NCBI GenBank assembly: GCA_016938035.1
Contig: JAFGVK010000015.1
Location: 1 to 56,989 of the forward strand
Direction: 5' to 3'
DNA: 56,989 bases
Source of the DNA: Deltaproteobacteria bacterium
GTDB taxonomy: Bacteria; Myxococcota_A; UBA796; GCA-2862545
Positions 1 through 8,509 of this stretch are shown in pieces (the stretch's first letter is position 1; the number at the start of each line of letters is the position of its first letter). The notes under the pieces are model-generated. The model was not told the DNA's origin and ran no database searches. It worked only from the letters and a program-made list of their open reading frames with translations. The position numbers and the translations under genes are program-made.

Positions 1-120
1 GCCAGCGCGCGACGAGGCGGCGGCGTTCGGGGATGGGCGTATGTGCGGTCATGGACTGGATCCTCCGCACGCAACTTCACCTGGGAGGCCAGGCTCGGGC
101 CAGAGGGGGGGGGCTGAACG

Positions 121-315
121 GTTACGAAGCTACGCCGCGCACCGAAGCTGCGAGCGGCGATGCTGGCTGTCGCCAACCTCGGGGGCTTCCAGAGGTCCAA
201 TGGGGAGCCCGGATGGCTGATCCTGGGGCGCGGGCTGGAGAAGCTTCTGACCGCCGTGCGCGGTGCGCGGGCCCTGCTGGAACTCCAGCGTGGAGGCGGA
301 GATTTCGAGATGTGA
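121..315 (+). pseudogene. C-terminal remnant of an IS4/Tn5-family transposase
   Basis: An open frame of 64 codons ends at a TGA at 313-315. It reads LRAAMLAVANLGGFQ, then NGEPGWLILGRGLEKL. This matches the C-terminal block of IS4-family (Tn5-like) transposases, which have an Ala-rich helix, LGGF, a charged loop, DGEPG and then LWRGLxxL. The frame is closed upstream by a stop at 115-117, just after a run of ten G residues. The catalytic DDE region is absent, so this is a dead fragment. A frameshift in the G-run is possible, but I see no convincing upstream transposase in the other frames of the first 110 bases. Family assignment rests on this short block only. Confidence 0.6.
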
Positions 316-695
316 TCGCAGGTCAGACGTCAGGGTGGCTCAGTTCTTGTTGGCCGGATCCGGATCGAGCCCGAATGGACTGTTGCTGGCTCGTCTCACC
401 TAGCAGCGAGATGATATCAAACCTGAGACTTCTATACGCGACGAGCGCAGGAACGAGGACACCCGTCGAGAGGCCAGCGAATCGGTGCCGCAAGCGCTCG
501 GGGTAGTCCAGCACCGACCTGAGTAGCCAGTCGGCGGGCTCGGCCAGTGTCACGCGTCGCCCGCGAGAACACGCCGAACACCGAGGGCGCCGCCTCCCAT
601 ATCACGACGCGATGGGGGTCACGAGCCCGTGGCGGAGACACCGTGCCGGCGATACCAGACGGGCGGCGCAGCTCAGCGCAGGTTGGAGAGAGCGC
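316..695. other. Gene-free stretch with a decayed repeat
   Basis: No convincing coding sequence is seen on either strand; short open frames here have no recognisable motif. The stretch holds a partial copy of the dispersed MITE-like element at 431-490, listed separately. It also contains the upstream region and ribosome binding site (GGAGAG near 685) of the lipoprotein gene starting at 696. Confidence 0.5.
431..490 (-). repeat. Partial copy (D) of the dispersed MITE-like repeat
   Basis: Read on the minus strand, this segment matches the first ~60 bases of the full-length elements at 47963-48181 and 56649-56867. It begins with the same GGCACCGAT end, continues through CTGGCCTCTCGACG and reaches the CTCGTCGCG stem arm. 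Beyond that point the sequence diverges. A weak echo of the second stem arm (GAGACGAGCC) is visible near 389-398 on the minus strand. It is either a truncated or a much older copy. The right end and a target duplication are not recognisable. Confidence 0.6.
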
Positions 696-1523
696 ATGGC
701 ACATTCTTCGGATCCCTTCCCCGGTGGTGCAGGCCTCCGCACCGCGCTCATCGTCGGGGCGCTGGCCCTCCTCACCCTGGCCTGCGCCGGCGCGCCCGAG
801 CCCCCGCCGCTGGCTCCAGAGGGGTCGTCCGGGACCCCGCGCCCCGAGGGGCAGGTGAGCTACGTCACCGCCGCCACCCTCGCGAACATGAGGGAGGCGC
901 CGGACGTGGGCTCCGCCGTGGTGGCCGAGGTGCTGCGGGGCCACAAGGTGGTGATCACCGGCCCCCCAGTGGGCAGCGGCTACTTCTTCGGGGTCCAGGG
1001 GGCCTGGGCCCCGGTCTGGGCCGAGGGCCGCACGGGCTACCTCTTCGACGCCTTCCTGCTCCCCTTCCCCGCCCCCCCGGAGGACTGCGCCGACCTGGAC
1101 ACCTGGGCCGCGGCGATCGGACACGCGGGCGCCCCCACCCTGACCAGCCTCCCCTGCACCTCCCGGGCGGTCATCGAGCAGTACGACACCTTCTGCCCCA
1201 CGTCACACCGCACCGCCCTGCGCGGGGGGGGCTGGATCGAGACGAGCCACGGCTACGAGTCGGGAAGCACCACCCTGTTCCTCCCCAGGGTCCACCGAGA
1301 CGCCTTCTGGGCTGCGGCGCGCAACTGCTTCACCTCCCAGCCCGACATGAGGGGGCGCGGCCTGCCCACCGCGCCTGGCCCCGCCGACATCGACGCCCCC
1401 GAGGCCACCGCGACGGTGGAGGGCGACGAGGTGGGGTGGACCTGGGCCGAGGGCTGCTCCACCTGGCTCACGGTGCGGCCGGAGGGGGACGGCGCCCTGA
1501 TCACCTACGGCGGCGGCTGCTGA
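696..1523 (+). CDS. Lipoprotein with an SH3-like domain
   Basis: The start at ATG 696 is chosen because GGAGAG lies about 6 bases upstream and the N-terminus then reads as a lipoprotein signal: a hydrophobic stretch ALIVGALALLTLAC ending in the lipobox LTLAC-A. A proline-rich linker follows. Residues ~50-115 contain VTAATLANMREAPDVGSAVVAEVLRG, the usual opening of a bacterial SH3 domain (N-[LM]-R-xxP-xxxSxV). The C-terminal part has several cysteines (DCADL, LPCTS, FCPTS, RNCF, GCSTW, GGC), suggesting disulfides in the periplasm. The predicted location is the outer or inner membrane periplasmic face. The specific function is unknown. Its 3' end overlaps the convergent gene by 19 bases. Confidence 0.75.
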   Translation: MAHSSDPFPGGAGLRTALIVGALALLTLACAGAPEPPPLAPEGSSGTPRPEGQVSYVTAATLANMREAPDVGSAVVAEVLRGHKVVITGPPVGSGYFFGVQGAWAPVWAEGRTGYLFDAFLLPFPAPPEDCADLDTWAAAIGHAGAPTLTSLPCTSRAVIEQYDTFCPTSHRTALRGGGWIETSHGYESGSTTLFLPRVHRDAFWAAARNCFTSQPDMRGRGLPTAPGPADIDAPEATATVEGDEVGWTWAEGCSTWLTVRPEGDGALITYGGGC

Positions 1524-2485
1524 GCCCACGACGGGCTCACCTCCAGCTTCTCGCCCCAGGGCTGGCGCACCAGCACCCTCAGCCGCGGCAGGCGCACCCC
1601 CTCCACCACCTCGGTCCCATCCAGCTCGGCGAGCACCCACGTGTCGTACCTGGGCCACCAGGCCCCGAAGGCGGTGTAGTCGAGCCAGTAGTCGCCGCAG
1701 GGCTCTCCCTCTGCCGGGGTGCGATCGCAGCGGTGTCGGAGGCGCTGCCCCACCGGGTCGAGCCAGCCCGGCTGGAAGCGCTCCGCGTCGAGGTCCGCGG
1801 CGTCGATCTCCAGGGCGTAGACTGCCTCATCGCGGGGTGCGATGTCTGCCGAGGGGTCGATCAGGCGCCACCACGGGTGGGCGGCGCGCCCGGCGGAGAG
1901 GCGGTCGCGCAGGGCCCGGACCTCGGGGAGCGCCCGCGCCAGGTAGGGGTCCTCATCGACCAGGTGGAGGCCCGCGTCCAGGAGCACCGCGTGCCCGTCG
2001 GCGGTCCTGACGATCTCCTGGGCGCGATCGAGCACCGCCACCTGCTCCCCGTGGGCGAGCAGGGCGAAGCGCTGCTCCTGAGGCTGGTCGAGGAGCAGGC
2101 CGCGCACCGGCCGATCGGCGGTCCAGCGGACCCAGCCGGTGCCCTGCGGGGGCGCGCCTGACCACAGATCCACGCGCGGCGGGGTCAGCGAGATGGCGTC
2201 GAGGGGCACCCTGGCCCACTTGGACCTGCGCTCCCCGTGGATCTGGAACGGGAAGTCCAGGAAGGCGAGGTGGTTGCCGCAGTCGTCGGTGATCAGGTGG
2301 GCCGCAGCGGGCAGACCCGCCGGGAGCTCTGGGTGGGGGTTCAGCTCCGCGGTGCAGCGGCGCGCGTCCACCTCGTACGTCTGGGCGCCAGGGAGCAGCC
2401 AGACCGGGGTAGGATCCTTGCGGACCGCCGAGAGCTGAGCAGGGGCCACCGCCAGGGCGAGGGACGAGAGCAGCGCGAGCGTCAT
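1505..2485 (-). CDS. Secreted protein of unknown function, partner of the CsgG-like gene
   Basis: The 326-residue product starts at the ATG that overlaps the stop of the upstream gene (ATGA), which fixes the start. The N-terminus MTLALLSSLALAVAPAQ is a short signal peptide. The rest is soluble, rich in Trp, Asp and Arg, with three cysteines (RRCTA, DDCGN, RHRCD/GEPCGD). No family was recognised. Translational coupling to the CsgG-like protein suggests that the two act together at the envelope. The C-terminus ends in a proline run and overlaps the 3' end of the convergent lipoprotein gene. Confidence 0.75.
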   Translation of the reverse strand: MTLALLSSLALAVAPAQLSAVRKDPTPVWLLPGAQTYEVDARRCTAELNPHPELPAGLPAAAHLITDDCGNHLAFLDFPFQIHGERRSKWARVPLDAISLTPPRVDLWSGAPPQGTGWVRWTADRPVRGLLLDQPQEQRFALLAHGEQVAVLDRAQEIVRTADGHAVLLDAGLHLVDEDPYLARALPEVRALRDRLSAGRAAHPWWRLIDPSADIAPRDEAVYALEIDAADLDAERFQPGWLDPVGQRLRHRCDRTPAEGEPCGDYWLDYTAFGAWWPRYDTWVLAELDGTEVVEGVRLPRLRVLVRQPWGEKLEVSPSWAQQPPP

Positions 2486-4176
2486 GAGCCGTACTCCCCG
2501 CGAATAAAGGACTCCAGCGCCTCCCGCTGCCGGGCTGCCTCCTCCGGGTCGCCCGCAGGGAGCTGGGCCTGCTTGGCGAGCACCACCGCGAGGCGCTGCT
2601 GAACGAACCACCGCTCCCGCCACAGGCCGGCGGCGCGCTCGGACCACCCCTCCACCAGGTCGCGCCACAGGCGGGGGTCCGCCTCCCGGAGCTCCCGGTA
2701 CGCCCCAGCCTCGGCGCGGCGCTGAAATTCCTGGTAGCCGGCCACCACCAGCTCCGGGTGGTTGGCCAGGGTCCGCAGCGCCCGCTGCTCCTCCCGTCCC
2801 AGCGCCGGGGTGATGGGCCCCTCCCGCAGCTTGGCCCGCAGCGCCCCCCACGCCTGGAGCTCCTCCCGGGACCTCGCCGCTGAGGACAGGGTGGCGTCGA
2901 GCTGATCGACGACCCTGTGGATCTGCTCCTCGCGCCCGGTGAGCTCCGCCTGGCGAAGGCGCTGCTCCTTGAGGACCACCGCGGTGTCCCAGGCGCCCCA
3001 GCGCTGGAGGGTGTCCCTGGGCCAGTCGGGCCCGGAGCGGGGGCCGCTGACAGGACCGGGGCGCTGGTAGGTGTCGAGGAGCAGGGCCACCCCCTGGTCG
3101 AGGTGCCCGGTGCGCACCAGCAGCTCGGCCTGCTGGGCGCGGACCTCCCAGGGCCAGAACGGCGGGTCACGGAACCAGCCCCTCGGGTCCTGGATGCCGA
3201 GGCCCTGGAGCCTGTCGCGCACCGCAGCCTGGAAGGCGCCCTCGGGGTAGTCGCTGAGGGCGTGCAGGGCCTCGTAGTGGGCCACGGTCCACGCCGCCCT
3301 GCGCTCCTCCCGCGCCATCGCCTCGGCCAGGTGACCGTCCAGCAGCTCCAGGCGCGCTAGCAGCGCCTGATCCGCGAGGGCCTGGAAGCTGGGCGCCTCG
3401 GGCAGCGCCTCCTGGGAGAGCGCCGCGGAGAGCTGTGCCGCGGCCCGCCTGGCGCGCTCCACCGCCTCGTGGGCGTAGTCGCTCTGGCGCCGGGACACCT
3501 CGGCGCGGAGGCGGTCGAGGGTCTCCTGGGCCAGCCCGAAGCCCGGCTCACGCGACAAGGCGTCCATCAGGTACCCCTCCGCCTCTCGCTGCTGCCCCCG
3601 GTCCATCGCCTCCAGCGCGCTGCCGTACACCGACACGGTCTGCAGCTCGCGCACCTGCACCTGGGACAGCTCGATGCGGTCCCGCGCCGCGAGGCGCAGC
3701 TCGAGCCCGTCCAGCAGGGCGAAGGCCAACTCGTCGAGGAGCACAAAGAACTCCTGTCCGGTCTCACCCACCTCACCGTGGACGTCCTCCCCCACCACCA
3801 CCTGGCCGGTCTGCACGTCCACCACCCGCACGGACACCGCGATCGCCGGGAGCTGCGCCGAGATCAGGGAGCCGAAGACCATGTAGTCGGCCCCCAACAC
3901 CTTCCCCACCGCCACCGCCGAGGCGGGGTCCACCACCCCGCTCTGCTGGAGGTGCTGCTCGGTGAGCACCGCCTCCAGGCGGGAGCGCTCCACCACCTGC
4001 AGGGCGTCCAGGTGCGACAGCTTGGTCACCAGCACCGAACTGACCCCTGCCCCCAGGGTGTCCATGGAGGGATCACGGGTGTGGTTGCTCAGATCCGCCA
4101 CCGCGAGGGTGGGCGCCGCCCCGCTCGTCGCAGACCAGAGGAGCAAGGAAAAGAAAAGTAAGTCTCTGAGGGCCAA
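2482..4176 (-). CDS. CsgG-like periplasmic protein with a helical repeat C-terminus
   Basis: This protein has 564 residues. Residues 1-20 form a signal peptide ending in SGA-A. Residues ~22-150 match the CsgG/curli-assembly fold: LAVADLSNHTRDP, then LGAGVSSVLVTKL, VVERSRLEAVLTEQHLQQSG, GADYMVFGSL and a conserved beta-hairpin with VRVVDVQTGQVV. Family members sense or build outer-membrane structures, but this one lacks an obvious lipobox. The remaining ~400 residues are charged alpha-helix of TPR or coiled-coil type. No curli subunit gene is near, so a role in curli secretion is unlikely. It is better called a CsgG-domain envelope protein coupled to the next gene downstream. Confidence 0.75.
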   Translation of the reverse strand: MALRDLLFFSLLLWSATSGAAPTLAVADLSNHTRDPSMDTLGAGVSSVLVTKLSHLDALQVVERSRLEAVLTEQHLQQSGVVDPASAVAVGKVLGADYMVFGSLISAQLPAIAVSVRVVDVQTGQVVVGEDVHGEVGETGQEFFVLLDELAFALLDGLELRLAARDRIELSQVQVRELQTVSVYGSALEAMDRGQQREAEGYLMDALSREPGFGLAQETLDRLRAEVSRRQSDYAHEAVERARRAAAQLSAALSQEALPEAPSFQALADQALLARLELLDGHLAEAMAREERRAAWTVAHYEALHALSDYPEGAFQAAVRDRLQGLGIQDPRGWFRDPPFWPWEVRAQQAELLVRTGHLDQGVALLLDTYQRPGPVSGPRSGPDWPRDTLQRWGAWDTAVVLKEQRLRQAELTGREEQIHRVVDQLDATLSSAARSREELQAWGALRAKLREGPITPALGREEQRALRTLANHPELVVAGYQEFQRRAEAGAYRELREADPRLWRDLVEGWSERAAGLWRERWFVQQRLAVVLAKQAQLPAGDPEEAARQREALESFIRGEYGS

Positions 4177-4348
4177 GGGGCACCAGGGGGGACGGGGAAT
4201 GCCGAGAAGGTAGCACAGGTCTGCGCCGGGGCGGCCTCGAAGGGAGAGCGCAATTCGTCGCAGGGGCCTGCGATAGATTCAATCACACACACATAAGAAA
4301 TCGCGAATACAAGGTTTCAAGCATCCGATTTTCTGTAATTGACCGTGC

Positions 4349-4360
4349 CACCAGATGGTG
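4349..4360. promoter_or_regulatory. Inverted repeat in the AT-rich leader of the hydrogenase operon
   Basis: The 12 bases CACCAGATGGTG form a perfect 5-bp inverted repeat with a 2-base centre. They sit about 60 bases before the chosen start of hydB. The surrounding 4270-4345 is the most AT-rich stretch of the divergent spacer (for example ATTCAATC, AAGGTTTCAAG, TTTTCTGTAATTGA) and probably holds the operon promoter. A regulator-binding role is inferred. No named consensus (FNR, NtrC, HoxA) was matched convincingly. Confidence 0.3.
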
Positions 4361-4421
4361 AATGTCGATACAGAATCGTCCTCAGAGAGAGAACCTCGCT
4401 TCACCCACCGGGGAGCCGAGC

Positions 4422-5462
4422 ATGCTGTATAAGACCATCACCAAGAGTGACTTCGAGCACCTGATCGATTTCATCCTGGAGCAAAACGAGATCATCGCGC
4501 CGCGCAAGGTCGGAGAGAAGCCCGACGGCACGCCGATCCACCAGTTCCTGCCCATTGAAGCCTTCAGCGAGATGGACCTGGACTACTCCAAGACCGAGTA
4601 CTCGGCAAAGACCTACTTCCTGCCCTTCCGGGAGAACCTGAGCACCTGGTCCTTCGGGGACGGGGGCTGGAAGCAGGACATCCAGTACCGGCAGAAGCCC
4701 CGGGCCATCATCGGCCTGCACGCCTGCGACATCCACGCCCTGCTCAAGCTCGACAAGGTGATGCTCAAGGGCCCGTTCCCCAGCCCCTACTACAAGGCAC
4801 GGCGCGAGAACACCGTCATCATCGGGATGGACCACGAGCCCTGCGGCTCCGGCTTCTGCGCCTCGCTGGGCACCGACATCCTCACCCACGGCTTCGATCT
4901 GTTCCTGACCGACATCGGCGACAGGTACTTCGTGGCGGTGGACTCGGACCGCGGCTTCCGCATCCTCTCTCAGGTGCCCCTCGCGGAGGTCACCGACGAG
5001 GACCGCAGGCGCTATGTCCGGGCGCGGGCAGCGATCTCCGAGAAGCAGACGATCAAGGTCCACACCCGCAACCTCCCCACCCTCCTCGACCTCACCTTCA
5101 ACTCGGCGGTGTGGGAGAAATGGGGCTCCAAATGCCTCTCCTGTGGCGCCTGCGCGATGGTGTGCCCCACCTGCTACTGCTACGGCGTCAAGGAACGGGT
5201 CTGCATGGACCTGGCCTCCGCGAGCAAGGTCAAGCAGCTCCACTCGTGCAACCTGGTCGACTTCGCTGAGGTCGCCGGCGGGCACAACTTCCGCCCCACC
5301 AGGGAGCACCGCCTCAAGTACCGCTACTACCACCAACACCGTGGCTTTGCCGAGGCCTATGACGAGCCGATGTGCGTGGGCTGCAACCGCTGCGGCGACA
5401 CCTGCCTGGCAGGGATCAACCCACCCGACGTCATCGCCGATCTCGAGCAGGAGAACCCATGA
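4422..5462 (+). CDS. hydB: Hydrogenase beta subunit, 4Fe-4S electron-transfer protein
   Basis: This is the electron-transfer subunit of a cytoplasmic group 3b-type [NiFe] hydrogenase (the HydB/HyhB, sulfhydrogenase beta family). It carries electrons between the hydrogenase module and the flavin subunit. Two ferredoxin-like clusters are visible: C238-xx-C241-xx-C244-xxx-C248 and C318-xx-C321-xx-C324-xxx-C328, the usual pair. The N-terminal 230 residues contain the family block [16 protein letters not shown] and a second CGSGFC motif. ATG 4422 is preferred over the in-frame ATG 4362 because GGGGAGCC lies 6 bases before it and homologues begin near MLYKTI. Its stop overlaps the hydG start (ATGA). 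It is the first gene of a four-gene operon. Confidence 0.88.
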   Translation: MLYKTITKSDFEHLIDFILEQNEIIAPRKVGEKPDGTPIHQFLPIEAFSEMDLDYSKTEYSAKTYFLPFRENLSTWSFGDGGWKQDIQYRQKPRAIIGLHACDIHALLKLDKVMLKGPFPSPYYKARRENTVIIGMDHEPCGSGFCASLGTDILTHGFDLFLTDIGDRYFVAVDSDRGFRILSQVPLAEVTDEDRRRYVRARAAISEKQTIKVHTRNLPTLLDLTFNSAVWEKWGSKCLSCGACAMVCPTCYCYGVKERVCMDLASASKVKQLHSCNLVDFAEVAGGHNFRPTREHRLKYRYYHQHRGFAEAYDEPMCVGCNRCGDTCLAGINPPDVIADLEQENP

Positions 5463-6367
5463 GCGTCCGCATCCACTCCTACGACGTGAACCGTGAGTTC
5501 ACCATGGGGCACCCGGTGGACTACACCCGCCGCAGTGACCTCCAGAACGTGGACCACGTCTTCAAGGCAGAGATCACCAACACGGTGAACCTGACCGAGC
5601 ACGAGAAGCTGTTCCACATCCGCATCCTCGACCCGACGGAGCGCGACCGCTTCCACTTCCACCCCGGTCAGTTCGTGATGGTGGTGCTCCCCGGCTACGG
5701 CGAGGTCCCCATCTCCATCTCCTCCTCCAACTCCCAGCGCGGTCACATCGAGCTCTGCATCCGCAAGGCCGGCCTGGTCACCGACGTGCTGCACAGGGCG
5801 GCGCCGGGGTCGCACATCGGCCTGCGGGGCCCGTTCGGCACCTCGTTCCCGGTAGAGCGGATGCGGGGGAAGGACGTGCTGCTCATCGCGGGGGGGCTGG
5901 GCATCGCCCCACTGCGCGCGCCGATCTTCTACATCACCGAGCGCCTCGGCGACTACGGCAAGGTGTCGATCCTCTACGGTGCACGCACCCCCAAGGACCT
6001 GCTCTTTGACTACCAGTACGAGGCCTGGCGCCGGATCTACAACGTCCACCTCGACATCATCGTCCAGGAGCCCGACGAGACCTGGACGGGCAAGGTCGGC
6101 ATGATCACCGCCCTGCTCGAGGGGATGGAGATCGACCCGGACAACACCTTCGCCATCGTCTGCGGCCCCCCGGTGATGTTCAAGTTCGTCTGCGCCCGCC
6201 TTCAGGAGATGGGCATCGCGATGCAGAACATGTTTGTCTCCCTCGAGCGGCGGATGCACTGCGGGATGGGCAAGTGCTGTCGCTGCAACGTGGGCTCCAC
6301 CTACACCTGCCTTGACGGACCGGTCTTCGACTACTGGTCTGTCATCAACCAAAAAGAAGCCATCTAG
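5459..6367 (+). CDS. hydG: Hydrogenase gamma subunit, FAD/NAD(P)-binding
   Basis: This 302-residue product belongs to the ferredoxin-NADP reductase-like gamma subunit of group 3b hydrogenases and couples the FeS chain to NAD(P)(H). The FAD-binding barrel has [21 protein letters not shown]. The nucleotide-binding half starts at [16 protein letters not shown] and includes the CGPPVM motif. The C-terminal cysteine cluster [10 protein letters not shown] plus TCLDGPVF is the 2Fe-2S site of this family. The start is the ATG overlapping the hydB stop; a longer upstream frame is a run-through of the previous gene. It acts in the cytoplasm as part of the four-subunit HydABGD enzyme. Confidence 0.88.
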   Translation: MSVRIHSYDVNREFTMGHPVDYTRRSDLQNVDHVFKAEITNTVNLTEHEKLFHIRILDPTERDRFHFHPGQFVMVVLPGYGEVPISISSSNSQRGHIELCIRKAGLVTDVLHRAAPGSHIGLRGPFGTSFPVERMRGKDVLLIAGGLGIAPLRAPIFYITERLGDYGKVSILYGARTPKDLLFDYQYEAWRRIYNVHLDIIVQEPDETWTGKVGMITALLEGMEIDPDNTFAIVCGPPVMFKFVCARLQEMGIAMQNMFVSLERRMHCGMGKCCRCNVGSTYTCLDGPVFDYWSVINQKEAI

Positions 6368-6375
6368 GGGGAAGC

Positions 6376-7140
6376 ATGCGCTATCTAGGGATCGAGCCTG
6401 TGAAGCCCCGCGTCGGCATCTTCGACTTCTCGGGGTGCGAGGGCTGTCAGCTCCAGCTGCTCAACAAGGAAGAGAGCCTCGGCGCCTTCCTCTCCGCGCT
6501 AGAGATCGTCCACTTCCGGGAGGGCAGCTCCGAGGCGAGCGACGACTATGACATCGCCTTTATCGACGGGTGCGTCACCCGCGAGGATGAGGTGGTCCGG
6601 CTGAAGAAGATCCGCTCCATCGCCAAGCTGGTGGTGGCGATGGGGAGCTGCGCCAGCTTCGGCGGCGTGCTCCGACACCGCAACTACATCGATCTGGACG
6701 CAGCCAACCGCGAGGTGTACGGCGACAAGCCCAAGGAGACCGGCAAGACCAGGGCCATCCACGAGGTGGTCAAGGTCGACGTGACCATCCCCGGCTGTCC
6801 GGTGAGCAAGACTCAGGTCGAGCGCATCGTGCAGCACCTGGTGCTCGGCGTGCCCTTCCACGACGTGGTCTACCCAGTCTGCGTGGAGTGCAAGCAGAAG
6901 TTCAACACCTGCATGTTCGAGAAGGGCACCCTGTGCCTGGGTCCGATCACCCGCGGGGGCTGCGGCGCGCCCTGCCCCACCGGAGGGCTGGGCTGCTGGG
7001 GCTGCCGCGGCGCGACCGTGGACCCCAACCTCAAGGAATTCAAGGACCTCGCGCTGAAGCGCGGCTTCAGCGAGGCCGAAATTGACGAACGACTCGCCTT
7101 CTTCGGCGGTTTCGAGGGGATCACATGCGCATCGATCTGA
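6376..7140 (+). CDS. hydD: [NiFe]-hydrogenase small (delta) subunit
   Basis: This 254-residue small subunit of the cytoplasmic [NiFe] hydrogenase carries the proximal FeS cluster. Cluster ligands are seen in SGCEGCQLQLL near the N-terminus, in GSCASFGG, in PGCPVS, and in the cysteine-rich C-terminal half (PVCVECKQKFNTCMF; RGGCGAPCPTGGLGCWGCRG). There is no Tat signal, as expected for group 3 cytoplasmic enzymes. It starts 8 bases after the hydG stop with GGGGGAA upstream. It overlaps the large-subunit gene by 16 bases, so the two are likely translationally coupled. Confidence 0.9.
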   Translation: MRYLGIEPVKPRVGIFDFSGCEGCQLQLLNKEESLGAFLSALEIVHFREGSSEASDDYDIAFIDGCVTREDEVVRLKKIRSIAKLVVAMGSCASFGGVLRHRNYIDLDAANREVYGDKPKETGKTRAIHEVVKVDVTIPGCPVSKTQVERIVQHLVLGVPFHDVVYPVCVECKQKFNTCMFEKGTLCLGPITRGGCGAPCPTGGLGCWGCRGATVDPNLKEFKDLALKRGFSEAEIDERLAFFGGFEGITCASI

Positions 7141-8399
7141 ACGTCGACGTCAAGCACCTCACCAGGGTCGAGGGCCACGGCAACATCTACGTCCGCATCC
7201 GCGACGGGGTGGTGGAGGAGGCCCGGTGGGAGGTGGTGGAGACCCCGCGCTTCTTCGAGGTGATGCTCAAGGGCAAGCACTACACCTCTGCCGGGATCCT
7301 CACCGCGCGCATCTGCGGCATCTGCTCCATCGGCCACGCCCTGGCCAGCATCCGCACCACCGAGGCCGCCTTTGGGGTGGTGGTACCCGAGCGCGCGCGG
7401 CGGATCCGCCTGCTCGCCAAGCACGGTGAGACCCTGCAGAGCCACTCGCTGCACCTGCTCTTCCTCGCGACGCCCGACTTCCTCGGGCTGCCGTCGGCCA
7501 TCCCCCTGATGACCATCGCCCCCGACGTCTTCGCCCTGGCAGGGCGGCTCAAGGGGCTGGCCAACAGGATGTCGGATCTCTTCGCGGGGCGCACAACCCA
7601 CCCGACCTCGCTCCTGGTGGGCGGGGTGGGCCGCATGCCGCCCCTCAAGGAGATGCAGCAGATCCGCGACGAGCTCCACAAGAGCCTCGACGATCTGCGC
7701 GTCGCTACCGAGATCGTCCAGAAGTTCAAGATCCCCGACTTCACCCGCGAGACCGAATTCGTCTCTCTCAAGGGCGAGCGCGACTACCCGTGGATCGGCG
7801 GCAACCTGCTCTCCACCGACGGGGTCGACAAGCCGGAGCGCGAGTACCTGGCGATGACCAACGAGTACGTCATCGACCACTCCACCTCCAAGTGGGCGAA
7901 GCTGTCGCGCGAGTCCTTCGCGGTGGGGGCCCTGGCTCGGTTCAACAACAACCACCGCTTCCTCCACCCCGAGGCGTGGGACGTGGCGCACGCGGTGGGC
8001 CTGCGGCCGGTGAGCCACAACCCCTTCCACCACAACCTCGCTCAGCTTGTGGAGATGGTCCACGTCACCCACGAGTCGATCCGGCTGATCGACGAGCTCA
8101 TCGACCTGGGGCCTGGGACGCTGGCGGTGCCGGTGGAGCCCAGGGCCGGCGAGGGCATGGGCGCGGTGGAGGTGCCCCGCGGCATCCTGTACCACCACTA
8201 CGTCTTCGACGACGACGGCCGCGTCGAGAAGGCGAACTGCGTCATCCCCACCACGCAGAACAACGCGAACATCTCCCACGACATCGAGGAGCTCGCGCGG
8301 ACCTACGCCAACACCAGCACCACCAACGAGGAGCTGTCGCTCATCGCCGAGATGCTGGTCCGCGCCTACGATCCCTGCATCTCCTGCTCAGTGCACTGA
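7125..8399 (+). CDS. hydA: [NiFe]-hydrogenase large (alpha) subunit, without a C-terminal extension
   Basis: This 424-residue subunit carries the NiFe(CN)2CO active site. The N-terminal L1 motif is RICGIC (C64, C67) and the C-terminal L2 motif is DPCISC (C418, C421). LTRVEGHGN near the start is another family landmark. The stop codon follows immediately after H424 of DPCISCSVH. In most [NiFe] enzymes a short peptide follows this His and is removed by a dedicated endopeptidase after Ni insertion; here it is already absent. The reaction is reversible H2 oxidation with NAD(P)+ through the beta and gamma subunits. No hyp maturation genes are present in the window. Confidence 0.9.
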   Translation: MRIDLNVDVKHLTRVEGHGNIYVRIRDGVVEEARWEVVETPRFFEVMLKGKHYTSAGILTARICGICSIGHALASIRTTEAAFGVVVPERARRIRLLAKHGETLQSHSLHLLFLATPDFLGLPSAIPLMTIAPDVFALAGRLKGLANRMSDLFAGRTTHPTSLLVGGVGRMPPLKEMQQIRDELHKSLDDLRVATEIVQKFKIPDFTRETEFVSLKGERDYPWIGGNLLSTDGVDKPEREYLAMTNEYVIDHSTSKWAKLSRESFAVGALARFNNNHRFLHPEAWDVAHAVGLRPVSHNPFHHNLAQLVEMVHVTHESIRLIDELIDLGPGTLAVPVEPRAGEGMGAVEVPRGILYHHYVFDDDGRVEKANCVIPTTQNNANISHDIEELARTYANTSTTNEELSLIAEMLVRAYDPCISCSVH

Positions 8400-8415
8400 G
8401 GTCGCCCGAGCAGCG

Positions 8416-8452
8416 AGGCGCTCGGGGGGGGACGGCCCCCTCCCGAGCGCCT
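8416..8452 (+). terminator. Hairpin closing the hydrogenase operon
   Basis: AGGCGCTCGGG at 8416-8426 pairs with CCCGAGCGCCT at 8442-8452 around a G/C-rich loop, giving a stem of 11 or more base pairs. It lies 17 bases after the hydA stop and between convergent genes. There is no clear T-run on either side, so termination may need Rho or act mainly as a barrier to convergent transcription. Confidence 0.55.
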
Positions 8453-8509
8453 GTCCGTCAGGGTTAGGGCAGCCAGCTCGCAGCCCCGCCCCTTCGGGAG
8501 CGCACCCTG

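Noticed and set aside
33..506. Open frame of 157 codons at the left end of the window
   Set aside because: It crosses the transposase remnant in another frame and the repeat copy, has no family resemblance, and its composition is that of GC-rich shadow frames.
6870..8279. 469-codon minus-strand open frame opposite the hydrogenase genes
   Set aside because: It is antisense to hydD and hydA, whose motifs are unmistakable; the product is low-complexity His/Val/Arg-rich, typical of an antisense frame in GC-rich DNA.
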